Shown: piece by piece, positions 7,567 to 16,711 of the stretch | Layout: every line of letters starts with the position of its first letter | Numbering within the stretch: the first letter of the stretch is position 1 | Assembly (NCBI GenBank): GCA_051252415.1 | Contig: JBPOGA010000019.1 | Span: 7,486-71,485 of the forward strand | From: JBPOFY01 sp051252415 | Lineage (GTDB): Bacteria; Verrucomicrobiota; Verrucomicrobiia; Opitutales; Coraliomargaritaceae | DNA: 64,000 nucleotides | Reading direction: 5' to 3' | Position numbers and translations under genes: made by a program | Notes under the pieces: generated by a model | What the model saw: the letters and a program-made list of their open reading frames with translations, nothing else | Database searches by the model: none | What the model was told of the DNA's origin: nothing

Positions 7567-9414
7567 ATGATGTCGGATAACAACGAAGGCCTTAAATTAA
7601 TTGATCTTAATAAAGTGATCCTGCGGCCGTGGAGTCTTTTGAATCCTTTGCTAGAACGTATGCTTTCGTTTCGTGGAGTGAACCAAATCTATGCGGATGT
7701 GCATGCGCAACTGTCCGACTCGGAATGTGACCCTGACTTCTTCATGAAGACGTTACGAGTCATGAATGTGCAATTTGAGGTCGACTCTGAGTCGTTTGAA
7801 CGAATCCCCAAAGAGGGTCCGCTCATAGTAATAGCGAATCATCCATTTGGTGGCATCGACGGTGTCGTGCTTGGTGCACTACTGCAAAGTGTGCGCAGTG
7901 ATACTAAATTGATGGGGAATTACTTACTGGCTAAAATGGAAGGTATTCGCGGCAGCATTATAGAAGTTGATCCGTTTGATACGGAGTCTTCGAAGCGTGC
8001 GAATTTGAATGGCATGCGCACTGCTATCAAGTTATTGCGTGGCGGCGGTTGTTTGGGTGCCTTTCCAGCAGGTGAAGTGTCTAGTTTGAAAGTGAAGCCA
8101 CGTTCGGTAGTCGATTCGAAATGGACAGATCATATCGTCAGTTTAGCAAAGCGCACGAAGGCTCCGATTTTACCGATATATTTTGAAGGTCGCAATAGTT
8201 CCTTGTTTCAAACCATGGGATTAATTCATCCGCGCTTGCGCACGGCGATGTTGGCGCGTGAGTTTTGTAGATCTCAAGGAGCCAATATTAAGTTGCGAGT
8301 GGGAAAAGTGATTAAGCCTGACCGTATCGAACGTTTCGATACAGATCGGTCGGCCACAGAATATCTGCGTTTGAAGACATACTCTCTGCGAACTGAGCCG
8401 CTACCAGAAAAACCACGTCGTAAGCTGCGTTTGCCATTTAAGTCTACGAAGCAGGCAAAGCAACTGGCAACACTTGCACCCGAGCAATTGAAGCATCACT
8501 TGCGGGCAGAGGTAGCAGCATTGCCCGATGAGCATAAATTATTCACTCAGGGTGATTATATGGTATGTTGTGCAAAGTCTGCTGAAATACCAAAAATCAT
8601 GTTAGAACTTGGGCGTTTGCGGGAAGAAACATTTCGCGCGGTGCAAGAGGGCACTGGTCAGGCACGTGACCTCGATGAGTTTGATGAATATTATTGGCAT
8701 CTCTTTATGTGGAATTCTGCTGAAGAAGAGATTGTCGGCGCGTATCGAATTGGCTTGGCTGATGAAATTGTTCAAGAGATGGGTAAGTCGGGGCTCTATA
8801 CGGCGACGCTGTTTAAATATCGCACAGAATTTTTAGAGCGCCTCGGACCAGCAGTTGAATTGGGCCGTTCATTTATTGGGCTTAAGTATCAACGTAAGCA
8901 CGCTACACTCGCGATGCTCTGGCGCGGTATTGGCGAGTTTATCAGGTTGCGACCACAGTATAAAACTTTGTTCGGTCCTGTGAGTATTACAGATGCCTAT
9001 CATCGTATCTCGAAAGACTTAATGGTGCACTTCTTTCGTGAGCATTCGTTTGATGATGAAATGGCACAGCTCGTCAAACCGCGTAAACCACCCAAGGCAC
9101 CTAAGATGATGCGCGGTATTTCATTAAAAAGTATTGGTGAATCGATCAATTCGGTTGATGCCGTTTCAGCGATAATCTCAGGCTTTGAAGATGACGAGAA
9201 AGGAATTCCGATATTGTTGAAGCACTATCTGAAGCTCAATGGCGTGTTACTTAGCTTCAACGTTGATCCAGACTTTAGCGATGTGATCGATGGTCTGATT
9301 CTCGTTGATTTAACCAAGTCAGACCCCAAGTCTTTGCAGCGTTATTTTGGTAAAGAATGTTACGCCGATATTGCGAAATATCATGATATTAATCCCGATT
9401 ATCAGATTATATAG
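7567..9414 (+). CDS. Bifunctional acyltransferase, OlsF-like ornithine lipid synthase
   Basis: This protein of about 615 residues joins two acyltransferase domains. The N-terminal part is a PlsC/hemolysin-type O-acyltransferase with NHPFGGIDG (catalytic His and Asp) and FPAGEVSS. The C-terminal part is a GNAT-like N-acyltransferase of the OlsB type (RLREETFRAVQEGTG, DEYYWHLFMWN, ELGRSFIGLKYQRKHATL). This order is that of OlsF, which makes the phosphorus-free ornithine lipids from ornithine. Such lipids replace phospholipids under phosphate limitation in many marine bacteria. The start is uncertain: a GTG at 7531 and ATGs at 7567 and 7570 are possible. A nitrilase gene follows after 6 bp. The head-group amino acid cannot be proved from sequence. 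Confidence 0.8.
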   Translation: MMSDNNEGLKLIDLNKVILRPWSLLNPLLERMLSFRGVNQIYADVHAQLSDSECDPDFFMKTLRVMNVQFEVDSESFERIPKEGPLIVIANHPFGGIDGVVLGALLQSVRSDTKLMGNYLLAKMEGIRGSIIEVDPFDTESSKRANLNGMRTAIKLLRGGGCLGAFPAGEVSSLKVKPRSVVDSKWTDHIVSLAKRTKAPILPIYFEGRNSSLFQTMGLIHPRLRTAMLAREFCRSQGANIKLRVGKVIKPDRIERFDTDRSATEYLRLKTYSLRTEPLPEKPRRKLRLPFKSTKQAKQLATLAPEQLKHHLRAEVAALPDEHKLFTQGDYMVCCAKSAEIPKIMLELGRLREETFRAVQEGTGQARDLDEFDEYYWHLFMWNSAEEEIVGAYRIGLADEIVQEMGKSGLYTATLFKYRTEFLERLGPAVELGRSFIGLKYQRKHATLAMLWRGIGEFIRLRPQYKTLFGPVSITDAYHRISKDLMVHFFREHSFDDEMAQLVKPRKPPKAPKMMRGISLKSIGESINSVDAVSAIISGFEDDEKGIPILLKHYLKLNGVLLSFNVDPDFSDVIDGLILVDLTKSDPKSLQRYFGKECYADIAKYHDINPDYQII

Positions 9415-9420
9415 TTATTC

Positions 9421-10212
9421 ATGAAAATTGCTTTAGCACAGTTTGCAGTGGCTCGAGGTGATGTCGCAAAAAATCATGCGCGTATTGCTGAGTTCGTGGT
9501 CGAAGCTGCGAGCTGCGGGGCAGGTGTTGTTTGTTTTCCAGAAATGTGCACCACGGGATTTGATTGGGCTGTGAACCGAGCGTTGTTGGAGCGTGCTGAA
9601 TCATCAATTATGGAAATACAGAAGCTGGCACTTGAACATGAAGTTGCGATTTGTGGATCCGTTTTAGAAAATACGGAATCGGGAAAGCCGGCTAATACCT
9701 TATATTTTATTGAAGCAAATGGATCGATCTCAGCGAAGTATCGTAAAACGCATCTGTTTTCACTTTTCCATGAGGAGCAGCATGTCGAAGCGGGCAACGA
9801 AATCGTCGTCGCTGAGACCAGCTTGGGTAAACTCGGTTGCTCGATTTGCTACGATCTACGTTTCCCTGAGTTGTTTCGTGCCTGCATGAGCAAGGGGGCA
9901 GAAGTCCAGTTGCTACCTGCAGCTTTTCCGCATCCGCGTTTAGCGCATTGGCAAACGCTTATTCGTGCACGCGCGGTGGAGAACCAAGCATACTTTATAG
10001 CTGTGAATCAATGTGGCACAGAAAGCCATGGTTCAGATGTCGGTGAGACTCATTACTTCGGTCATAGCATGGTTGTTGACCCATGGGGCGAAGTGCTCGT
10101 TGAAGCCGATGAATCTGAAGGTTTGTTCTCTGCGAATATTGACATCAATGCCGTAGCCAAGACTCGCTCGAAGTTGACGGCCTTGGATGATCGAAGGCCA
10201 GAATTGTATTAA
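9421..10212 (+). CDS. Carbon-nitrogen hydrolase (nitrilase family, Nit2/omega-amidase-like)
   Basis: This 263-residue cytosolic amidase has the complete Glu-Lys-Cys triad: Glu41 in FPEMCTTGF, Lys at about 109 in YRKTHLF, and Cys at about 143 in ICYDLRFPELF. The region KTHLFSLFHEEQ and the ending DDRRPELY resemble the Nit2/YafV group, which hydrolyses alpha-ketoglutaramate or deaminated glutathione. It follows the ornithine lipid synthase by 6 bp, so the two are probably cotranscribed, although no metabolic link is obvious. The exact substrate is not determined. Confidence 0.9.
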   Translation: MKIALAQFAVARGDVAKNHARIAEFVVEAASCGAGVVCFPEMCTTGFDWAVNRALLERAESSIMEIQKLALEHEVAICGSVLENTESGKPANTLYFIEANGSISAKYRKTHLFSLFHEEQHVEAGNEIVVAETSLGKLGCSICYDLRFPELFRACMSKGAEVQLLPAAFPHPRLAHWQTLIRARAVENQAYFIAVNQCGTESHGSDVGETHYFGHSMVVDPWGEVLVEADESEGLFSANIDINAVAKTRSKLTALDDRRPELY

Positions 10213-10219
10213 GCAAGTG

Positions 10220-10273
10220 AAACAGACATTTCTGTCTGTTAATTGACTGTAACACAGACAGGAATGTCTGTTT
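10220..10273. repeat. Self-complementary intergenic repeat (20-bp arms)
   Basis: The two arms AAACAGACATTTCTGTCTGT and ACAGACAGGAATGTCTGTTT are inverted copies with one mismatch in 20. Each arm is itself a small palindrome (ACAGACA/TGTCTGT). The element lies between convergent genes and could end transcription from both sides, but it has no clean T run. It looks like a REP-type dispersed element. Confidence 0.75.
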
Positions 10274-10283
10274 TACAAGGTAA

Positions 10284-10946
10284 CTACTGCTTACAAACTG
10301 TCTTAATAAACGCTGCGCGGTCTGCGGCTTTAAAGAATGCGGTTCCCGCGACGAGCGTATCGGCGCCATTTTCGGTGCAGAGGCCTGCGGTGTTCAGGTC
10401 GACGCCACCATCGATTTCGAGACGGAAGTCTAAACCCATCTCCTCACGCCATTGTGCGATCTGTTTGACTTTCGGGAGCACATCTTCGCGGAAGCTTTGT
10501 CCGCCGAATCCGGGTTGCACAGTCATGAGTAGCACCATGTCGCAGTCTTTCAGAAATGGCTTTGCATCTTCTGCGGGTGTATCGGGATTGAGCACCACGC
10601 CACATTTGCAGCCTTTGCTTTTGATGTATGCAAGTGTCTCCGCGACAGGATAGTCAGGCTCGACATGAATTGTGATTTGCTCGGAACCAGCATCGAGAAA
10701 GGCGTCGATGTATAGATGAGGGTTATCCAACATTAGGTGCACATCGAAAAACAAATCTGAATAACCGCGCAGCGCTTTAACTGTCTGCGGGCCGAAGGAC
10801 AAGTTTGGCACGAAGTGACCATCCATAATGTCAAGGTGCACCCATTTGAGGCCTGCATCGGCAATTTCTTGGATACTGGTTTTTAGGTCGGCGTGGTCGC
10901 CAGCTAAGATGGATGGTGCAAGGATTATTTCGTGTGCTGTCGGCAT
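10284..10946 (-). CDS. rpe: Ribulose-phosphate 3-epimerase
   Basis: This TIM-barrel enzyme interconverts ribulose 5-phosphate and xylulose 5-phosphate. The N-terminus APSILAGDHADL, the metal-site stretch WVHLDIMDGHFVPNLSFGP, VHLMLDNP, VQPGFGGQSF and LEIDGGVDLNTAG are all canonical, and 220 residues is normal. It is the last gene of a minus-strand run after waaG, waaP and the HAD phosphatase gene. That context fits supply of pentose phosphates toward sedoheptulose 7-phosphate, the heptose precursor, although rpe is also a general housekeeping gene. Confidence 0.96.
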   Translation of the reverse strand: MPTAHEIILAPSILAGDHADLKTSIQEIADAGLKWVHLDIMDGHFVPNLSFGPQTVKALRGYSDLFFDVHLMLDNPHLYIDAFLDAGSEQITIHVEPDYPVAETLAYIKSKGCKCGVVLNPDTPAEDAKPFLKDCDMVLLMTVQPGFGGQSFREDVLPKVKQIAQWREEMGLDFRLEIDGGVDLNTAGLCTENGADTLVAGTAFFKAADRAAFIKTVCKQ

Positions 10947-11002
10947 GTATTGTATATTTGTTTGAAAATTATTAACTGCAAGAAAGGCTTTAAACTGAGT
11001 GA

Positions 11003-11590
11003 TTAACTTAGTCTACAAATATTACGAACTGCGCGTGCAAAGTCTTCAACTACGGTAAACTTTCCTGAGACTTCACCTTTAGCTATCTTATCTGGTAGCG
11101 CTGGCTTGCCACAATTTACGGCCCATGCAGATGCCTTTGCGTTCCAAGCAGTCTCTAGGTCCACGAGCGTGTCGCCAATCATATGACACTGCGCTGGGGT
11201 GGTGTCAAAATGTTGGCAAGCTTGATCAATGAATCGGGGGGAAGGTTTTCTGTAACCGCCGATACTTCCAGGAGGTTCGGGGGCAATGCACCAGCCTGCG
11301 ATGTCAGTTGCTTGTATTTCGAGTAATTCAAAAAAGCGCTCATGGCAGGCATATACGTTTTCAATCGGGAAATAGCCTCTGCCGACTCCGGATTGGTTCG
11401 TCTGAATGCAGAGTGGAATCTTCAGCTCGATAAGTAAGTGGATGGCTTTCTTAACTCCGGGAAGCAACTCGACATGCTCCGGTTGACTGACGTAGTCCAC
11501 GTGGCGAATCAAGGTGCCGTCGCGATCCGCAAAGATGACTGTCTTCGGCTTAGAGTTTTTGAGGGATGGGTTGAGCCAGACGTTTTGCAT
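11003..11590 (-). CDS. HAD-IIIA phosphatase related to GmhB, without the zinc cysteines
   Basis: This 195-residue HAD-superfamily phosphatase has the nucleophile motif FADRDGTLI, the threonine motif in IQTNQSGVGRGYF, the lysine motif in GYRKPSPRFID, and the acidic motif HMIGDTLVDLETAWNA. Spacing and length match D-glycero-D-manno-heptose 1,7-bisphosphate 7-phosphatase, an ADP-heptose pathway enzyme, and its place between rpe and waaP supports a heptose role. The usual zinc loop (CPHH followed later by CxC before RKP) is missing; the equivalent stretch reads APEPPGSIGGYRKP. It may therefore be an imidazole-glycerol-type relative or an altered GmhB. Confidence 0.75.
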   Translation of the reverse strand: MQNVWLNPSLKNSKPKTVIFADRDGTLIRHVDYVSQPEHVELLPGVKKAIHLLIELKIPLCIQTNQSGVGRGYFPIENVYACHERFFELLEIQATDIAGWCIAPEPPGSIGGYRKPSPRFIDQACQHFDTTPAQCHMIGDTLVDLETAWNAKASAWAVNCGKPALPDKIAKGEVSGKFTVVEDFARAVRNICRLS

Positions 11591-11619
11591 TAATAAGTAT
11601 GTAGTGTATAGATGCTGAA

Positions 11620-12462
11620 TTAGTGTTTAAGCAGAGCTGGTAAAGTGGGGGCTTTGTTGTGAAAGTTGGTGTAGAGTTTTATTGCACGTTGAGTCGTCAT
11701 TTTCCAGAAGGGTGCGTTCATGTGTAATGAAGTTTTCCAATTTGGCCCAACATAAACTTTTAGAAATCGGATGTAATCTGCGGAAGATAGGCCTACGTCG
11801 AGTGCCGAGAACAGTAGGGCTGCTAGGTCTTTTATTAACCAGCGCTCGGGGACTGTGCGGCGCTGTTGGACTCGGTGTAAATCGATGAGGTGTAGCGGCA
11901 GCACTTTGCCAGGGGTCCATTGTTTCGCTACATCACGATTGATCAAGAAGTGGTTGAGGTAGAAATCACAATGATTGATTCCATGTTGGTGCATGGTGTG
12001 TGCCATACTTGCGACTTCTTTGATCATCGCGCGTTTGAGTTGCACCCAAGACTTGTCTCTAAAATCGAGCCATCCTTCGCGGAAGTATTCCAGCGTTTCA
12101 CAGTCTTCCAGTGCTTCTAACACTACAAATGACTCAACCGCATTTGGTGCTTTGCCTCGTTCACCTTTGCCTAGGACTGTTGGCACACGTAATCCGACTG
12201 CTGCGAGCTTTTCAGCCGCATCCCACTCCGTGCGTGCGCTGTAGATTGGTTTACGGAAACGATACCATTCCTTTAGCACTGCTGGCCAACCGCTACCAAG
12301 GTGTCGCTTGATAAATACATGGTGTGGACCAATCTGAGTTTCGTAGGTGAGCCGGTTCTTAACATGGCGATGGATTTCACCTTCGCCGTTTAAAAAGTAT
12401 GCAAATACATCGATATCCTTAGGCAGTGCCTGTTCTAAAGATTCTGTGAGTTCGAGATACAT
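11620..12462 (-). CDS. waaP: LPS core heptose kinase, WaaP/RfaP family
   Basis: This 280-residue protein-kinase-fold enzyme would phosphorylate heptose I of the LPS inner core in the cytoplasm. The beta-3 lysine is in HVFIKRH, followed by the WaaP-like segment KEWYRFRKPIYSARTEWDA. The catalytic loop GINHCDFYLNHFLI is close to the family pattern (HxDxYxxH), and LHLIDLHRV carries the metal-binding Asp. It lies 5 bp downstream of waaG on the same strand, the same pairing as in Pseudomonas. Function is inferred from family and context. Confidence 0.88.
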   Translation of the reverse strand: MYLELTESLEQALPKDIDVFAYFLNGEGEIHRHVKNRLTYETQIGPHHVFIKRHLGSGWPAVLKEWYRFRKPIYSARTEWDAAEKLAAVGLRVPTVLGKGERGKAPNAVESFVVLEALEDCETLEYFREGWLDFRDKSWVQLKRAMIKEVASMAHTMHQHGINHCDFYLNHFLINRDVAKQWTPGKVLPLHLIDLHRVQQRRTVPERWLIKDLAALLFSALDVGLSSADYIRFLKVYVGPNWKTSLHMNAPFWKMTTQRAIKLYTNFHNKAPTLPALLKH

Positions 12463-12467
12463 TTGGT

Positions 12468-13595
12468 TTAATAGTCGAGGTCGTCCCCGGAGAGAATTCT
12501 TTCGATGGTCTCGGCTGCAGTTTCGTGGCAGCTATAGAGGTCATTTATATCGGTATACATCTTTGCGTTGCGACTCCATTTCCTACGTGTATCAGCGTCC
12601 GTAATGAACTTTTGCAGTGTTTGATTGAGCATGTCTTGAGAAAATGGGCTGCTCAATACGGCACCTGCGTCCGCAGACTGAATATTTGCTGCGTAGCCGC
12701 AGGTATCTGTAGTCAGGACGGGTAATCCATGAGAGAGTGCTTCGAGGAGGACTTTTCCTGCGGATTCGCTGTATGCTGGATGTAATAAGAAGTCCGCAGC
12801 GTCGTAGAATTTAGGGACATCATCACGCCCACCAAAAAAACGAACAGGAATACCAGCGTTTTTGACTAGTGTGCGATAGTTCTCAGGTTTTCCATTACCA
12901 ATTACCCAGAATTCATGTGTTTCTGCAGCTTGGGCGTTGGCTTTTAGTGCCAGCAGGGCGCGGTGTAGTCCTTTAACTCTAAAGCCAGAGCCTACAAACA
13001 GGGAAATGACCGCGCCTTCAGGAACTTTGTATTTTGTTCGAAGTTCGGACCGGTTGTTCTGTTGTTGTTCAGGAGTTTGTGTGTTTCGAGTGATTCCAGG
13101 TGGGAGGAGGTGGAAATTGCCGCGGGGGATTTGGTAGTGCTTACGGATGGCTTCGCTTTCGCCTTCGGTTAGAACGAGTGTATGTGGCGGTGACTCAGGA
13201 TTGAAGAGCTTCGCTTCCAATTTCGTATAGTAGCGATAGCGCGCACTGAGTTTTTGCCAAAAAGTAGCATCTTTATGCCGTTCCACATAGCATGGGTCGG
13301 CAGCGAAGTAGATGTCAGCATTCGGCACACGATTGAAGGCGACTAGGCCATCGAGCTCATAGTCGGGGAGTGTCTTGTTGAGTGCTTTAAAATAGTGATC
13401 GTTGCGCGATGTATTGGAGATCCCTTTTGTGCCGAGGATGTGGACTTGAACATTGTCAGGCTGGTATCCTTTCCATGTGCGCGCAAAGATATGCACACAA
13501 TGACCTCGCGCAGCAGTCGCCAGCGCAGTTGCGAGGCAGTCTTCCTGTAGACCGCCAAATGGGTAATAGTCGTATAGCGCAAAGCCAATATTCAT
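12468..13595 (-). CDS. waaG: LPS core glycosyltransferase, WaaG/GT4 family
   Basis: This is a GT-B retaining glycosyltransferase of about 375 residues. The N-terminus MNIGFALYDYYPFGGLQED is typical of WaaG, which adds the first glucose to heptose II. The donor-site region includes LFVGSGFRVKGLHRAL and the EX7E motif in HPAYSESAGKVLLEALSHGLPVL. I chose the ATG at 13595; the upstream extension to 13652 has no family resemblance. It begins the minus-strand run waaG-waaP-HAD phosphatase-rpe and is divergent from the GT2 genes. Confidence 0.88.
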   Translation of the reverse strand: MNIGFALYDYYPFGGLQEDCLATALATAARGHCVHIFARTWKGYQPDNVQVHILGTKGISNTSRNDHYFKALNKTLPDYELDGLVAFNRVPNADIYFAADPCYVERHKDATFWQKLSARYRYYTKLEAKLFNPESPPHTLVLTEGESEAIRKHYQIPRGNFHLLPPGITRNTQTPEQQQNNRSELRTKYKVPEGAVISLFVGSGFRVKGLHRALLALKANAQAAETHEFWVIGNGKPENYRTLVKNAGIPVRFFGGRDDVPKFYDAADFLLHPAYSESAGKVLLEALSHGLPVLTTDTCGYAANIQSADAGAVLSSPFSQDMLNQTLQKFITDADTRRKWSRNAKMYTDINDLYSCHETAAETIERILSGDDLDY

Positions 13596-13746
13596 TGTTT
13601 TGATCAGAGCGTGGCTCATGTGGTGCGGCAATGCGAAAAACAATCGCGCCATTTATATGGCTAAATATTTTCCGAATTCGGCGCTATCTTCTAGACACTG
13701 ATTCTCTTGCGAATGAAACTTGATTTTTCATGTCGTTTATAAACTG

Positions 13747-14640
13747 ATGCACCTCTCGATTCTCATCTGCACCTACAATAGGGCTCCAGTGTTGAAAGCG
13801 ACGCTCTCTAGCCTCGAGGAGCAGTTTGTCGAACCTGTGGAGGGTGTTGAAGTTATCGTCGTCGATAACGCATCTACAGATTGCACTGCAGATGTGGTGC
13901 TAGGCTTTGAATCATTTCAATACTGTAGAGAGGATCAGCTCGGACTTTCAAATGCTAGAAATCGTGCTTTGAGAGAAGCACGCGGTGAGTGGATCATTTT
14001 CTTGGATGATGATGTGCTACCAAGTGCAGGATGGTTGGATGCTTATCTAGGATTCATCAGAACAGCACCAAAAAAATGTGGCTTTATTGGTGGGCGTGTG
14101 ACACCACATTTTGAAGAACCGCCGCCGAATCCGTTTCTCTCAGAGATTGAGTATATGCATGGCGTGTGGGGACTCTGCGAAGTAGAAAATTATGATTCTT
14201 TGATGCAGTCACCAGAATGCCAACTTCCTGTGGGCGCCAATTTTGGAGGCCGTCGTGAAGCATTTCTAGAAGTTGGATTCGACCCGAAATATGGTCGTAA
14301 GGGCACCAAGTTGCAGAGCTTTGAGGAGACGCTTTTGATGGAGGGCTTATTGGCCAATGGATGGTTCGGACATTGGGTGAAAGGAGCTGAGTTGGCGCAC
14401 TGCGTTTCAGTCGCACGTTTTAGTTTGGAATATGTGGCACGTTTTTATGAAGGGCTAGGTCGGTCGCACTGGGCACATCGCAAAGATTATAGTAGGTGTA
14501 AGTTACTTCTAAAAGTGCTGAAGGGGACGCTACGTGGTTCGCGTGCGATGACTTTCAGTGATGCAAATTTCACGCTTCGAGATTTTACTCGGCAACACTA
14601 CTACTTAGGGGCATTTAAAGAAGCATTCAGCTTGAGTTAA
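13747..14640 (+). CDS. Glycosyltransferase family 2
   Basis: This is a GT-A inverting glycosyltransferase of about 297 residues. It opens MHLSILICTYNRAPVLKATL, with VIVVDNASTDCTADV, the metal-binding run IIFLDDDVLP and a later GGRREAFLEVGFD acceptor-side segment. The ATG at 13747 is preferred; the upstream TTG at 13720 adds an unlikely prefix. It is the first of three consecutive GT2 genes on the plus strand, divergent from waaG, so probably adds sugars to the outer core or surface glycan. Donor and acceptor are unknown. Confidence 0.9.
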   Translation: MHLSILICTYNRAPVLKATLSSLEEQFVEPVEGVEVIVVDNASTDCTADVVLGFESFQYCREDQLGLSNARNRALREARGEWIIFLDDDVLPSAGWLDAYLGFIRTAPKKCGFIGGRVTPHFEEPPPNPFLSEIEYMHGVWGLCEVENYDSLMQSPECQLPVGANFGGRREAFLEVGFDPKYGRKGTKLQSFEETLLMEGLLANGWFGHWVKGAELAHCVSVARFSLEYVARFYEGLGRSHWAHRKDYSRCKLLLKVLKGTLRGSRAMTFSDANFTLRDFTRQHYYLGAFKEAFSLS

Positions 14641-14684
14641 ACGCTCTTACGCCGACGCACTCTTAGTATAATTGTCAGACACAC

Positions 14685-15686
14685 ATGCCACATTCACTTG
14701 ATATCGGAGTTTTGATTCCGACACGAAACTCAATGACGGGTCTACGTGAGCATGTGGAAGATCTCAATCAATGGATTGAGCACGTGCAGCAAGTTGTTGT
14801 CGTGGATAGTGAATCAACAGACGGGACCCTCGAATATCTACGTGAGCATTTACGTCATCCGAATGTGTGCTTTATACAGAATCCTCCAGGCTTATATGCT
14901 TCATGGAACCGAGGGATTGAGCGTGTTGATGCGAGATATACCTATGTGGCGACACTGAACGATACGATTACCTTTGAAGGTATTCAGCGTCTGTATCAAG
15001 TCGCTGAATCAGGGTCTGCAGATGTGGTATTGAGTCCGCCTGAGATAGTATCTGATGCTGGTCTGCGCTTGGAGCAGAATTGGCCGATTCATGATTTCAT
15101 TCAACAATTCGTATCAGAGTCGACTTATGATCTGAATGCCTTTGAGCGAGTGATGTTTAGCTCGCTGTATTTGCCGGGCACATTGATCGGAAGTTCCGCG
15201 AGCAATCTGTATCGAACCAGTTGTTTGAAGGAGAGTCCGTTTTCGAGTGATTATGGTCATGCGGGGGATTCTGCTTGGGCAATCTCTAGGCCACATGATC
15301 ATAAATGGTTAATCATCAATCAAGTGGTGTCTCGTTTTGTCATGCACGAGAAGAGTGGTGCTCATCGTGATCAAAACCGTGACTGTCGTTGGAAATTGTA
15401 TGCTTTGGCGACAAGTCAAATCGAGTCTCTGCTGTCTAAGCTCAACAATACTGAAGCGGAACTGATTCAAGACTCTGTGACTCTTCTAACTAAACTGTGG
15501 AAAGAGAAAGAGAGTGTCGCTTTACATTATAAGGAGCTACGCGGGCAAGCGATCCCCTGGTTTCTAAAAATGAAGGGCTGGGAGATTCGTCGAAGAAAAC
15601 TGAGCTTGCGTCAGGACTTAGCGGAAATTGAATCCAAGATTAAGGAATTATTGTTATCGCACAAATTTGAAGGAGGAGGTCGTTAA
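14685..15686 (+). CDS. Glycosyltransferase family 2
   Basis: The 333-residue product is a second GT2 enzyme: LDIGVLIPTRNSMTGLREH at the start, VVVVDSESTDGTLEYL, then YVATLNDTIT in place of the classical DXD. NPPGLYASWNRGIERV marks the nucleotide-sugar site. The C-terminal 100 residues are highly charged and helical and are not part of the core fold. Its last codons carry the strong AAGGAGGAGG ribosome-binding site of the next gene, so the two are translated from one mRNA. Confidence 0.85.
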   Translation: MPHSLDIGVLIPTRNSMTGLREHVEDLNQWIEHVQQVVVVDSESTDGTLEYLREHLRHPNVCFIQNPPGLYASWNRGIERVDARYTYVATLNDTITFEGIQRLYQVAESGSADVVLSPPEIVSDAGLRLEQNWPIHDFIQQFVSESTYDLNAFERVMFSSLYLPGTLIGSSASNLYRTSCLKESPFSSDYGHAGDSAWAISRPHDHKWLIINQVVSRFVMHEKSGAHRDQNRDCRWKLYALATSQIESLLSKLNNTEAELIQDSVTLLTKLWKEKESVALHYKELRGQAIPWFLKMKGWEIRRRKLSLRQDLAEIESKIKELLLSHKFEGGGR

Positions 15687-15691
15687 TCGCC

Positions 15692-16441
15692 ATGTCGTTA
15701 CCAGACCCAGAGATCACTGTAGTCATCAGCACTTATGATGATCGTGATTTTGTTGCGAAGAAACTCGTCGAGATCGAGGCACAGTCTGCCTTTAATCGAG
15801 CAGAGTTTATTTTTATTGAGTCGGCATCGCCAGGTCTTGAGCGCGAGTTACTCGAGCCATTTTGCGATAGGCATGCTAACTGTAAATTGATTGATCTTGA
15901 TGGGCGCGTGAATTTGTATCAAGCGTGGAACCTTGGTTGGGAAGCCGCGAACGCGCCACTTGTGTGTATTTCTAACATGGATGATACGATGCACCCTCAG
16001 TTACTTGAAGAAGTGATTTCTGCGATGGAGTTACATCCATGGGATCTAGCATCTGTATTAATTGCCAAACAAAATAGGGATAGTGATTGGAATTCATGGG
16101 AGCGCACACGCTTGCGTAAATTGGAACTGAGCACTCGGCCTGGACCCTTTTTTGTGTGGCGGTCTGAGCTGAAGGAACGGATCGGTATGTTTGACTCAGC
16201 CTTGCAGGTCGCGGGTGATAAAGATTTCTGGGCACGTGCTTTGAATGAGAAACTACGTATCGGTTTAATCGAGGAGGTGCTTTATTTATATACAAAACAT
16301 GCAGGACAGCTCTCGAAAGGTGCAGTGCATGCTGAACAGGAAAAAGCATTGCTTGAGGCAAAGTCGTATCCCCATGTGTGGCCAAAAGACTTTCAGGCAA
16401 AGATACGTCGAGTTCGGCTACGGCGAAAGCTACCTTGGTGA
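15692..16441 (+). CDS. Glycosyltransferase family 2
   Basis: This is a 249-residue GT2 enzyme with ITVVISTYDDRDFVAKKL, an FIFIESASPG stretch, YQAWNLGWEAANAPLVCISN and the acidic MDDTMHP metal site. GDKDFWARALNEKL is the typical acceptor-loop ED-like motif. It starts 6 bp after the previous gene with one of the few strong Shine-Dalgarno sequences in the window (AAGGAGGAGG, about 11 nt before the ATG). It resembles the preceding GT2 in organisation, for example in the shared YQ/YASWN-type segment, which suggests an old duplication. Confidence 0.87.
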   Translation: MSLPDPEITVVISTYDDRDFVAKKLVEIEAQSAFNRAEFIFIESASPGLERELLEPFCDRHANCKLIDLDGRVNLYQAWNLGWEAANAPLVCISNMDDTMHPQLLEEVISAMELHPWDLASVLIAKQNRDSDWNSWERTRLRKLELSTRPGPFFVWRSELKERIGMFDSALQVAGDKDFWARALNEKLRIGLIEEVLYLYTKHAGQLSKGAVHAEQEKALLEAKSYPHVWPKDFQAKIRRVRLRRKLPW

Positions 16442-16507
16442 ATCAACGATCCTAGCTTTATGCTGCCGCGTATCATGAATTGTGATTTCGAAAGAGGTGA
16501 TAGAACA

Positions 16508-16529
16508 GGAGCATCCTGCTCCCATTTTT
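16508..16529 (+). terminator. Likely Rho-independent terminator of the GT2 operon
   Basis: The stem GGAGCA/TGCTCC with a 3-nt loop (16508-16522) is followed by CATTTTT. It lies about 65 bp after the last GT2 stop codon. The stem is short, so this is a moderate-confidence call. Confidence 0.55.
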
Positions 16530-16711
16530 ATTGTGCGTATTTTCCCCAAAAGTGATGCGCCAGTATAGCGATTATACCAATTTGAATAAGGTTTGGCGCG
16601 GTAGCGCAGGTCCGTCTCGGACCGCACGATGGACCAAAACGTTCAGAATGAAATTGCGGCGCCGTTTCGACAAGCTCAAGGCCCTGAGGCTCTCGAAGGG
16701 CGAGACGCGCC

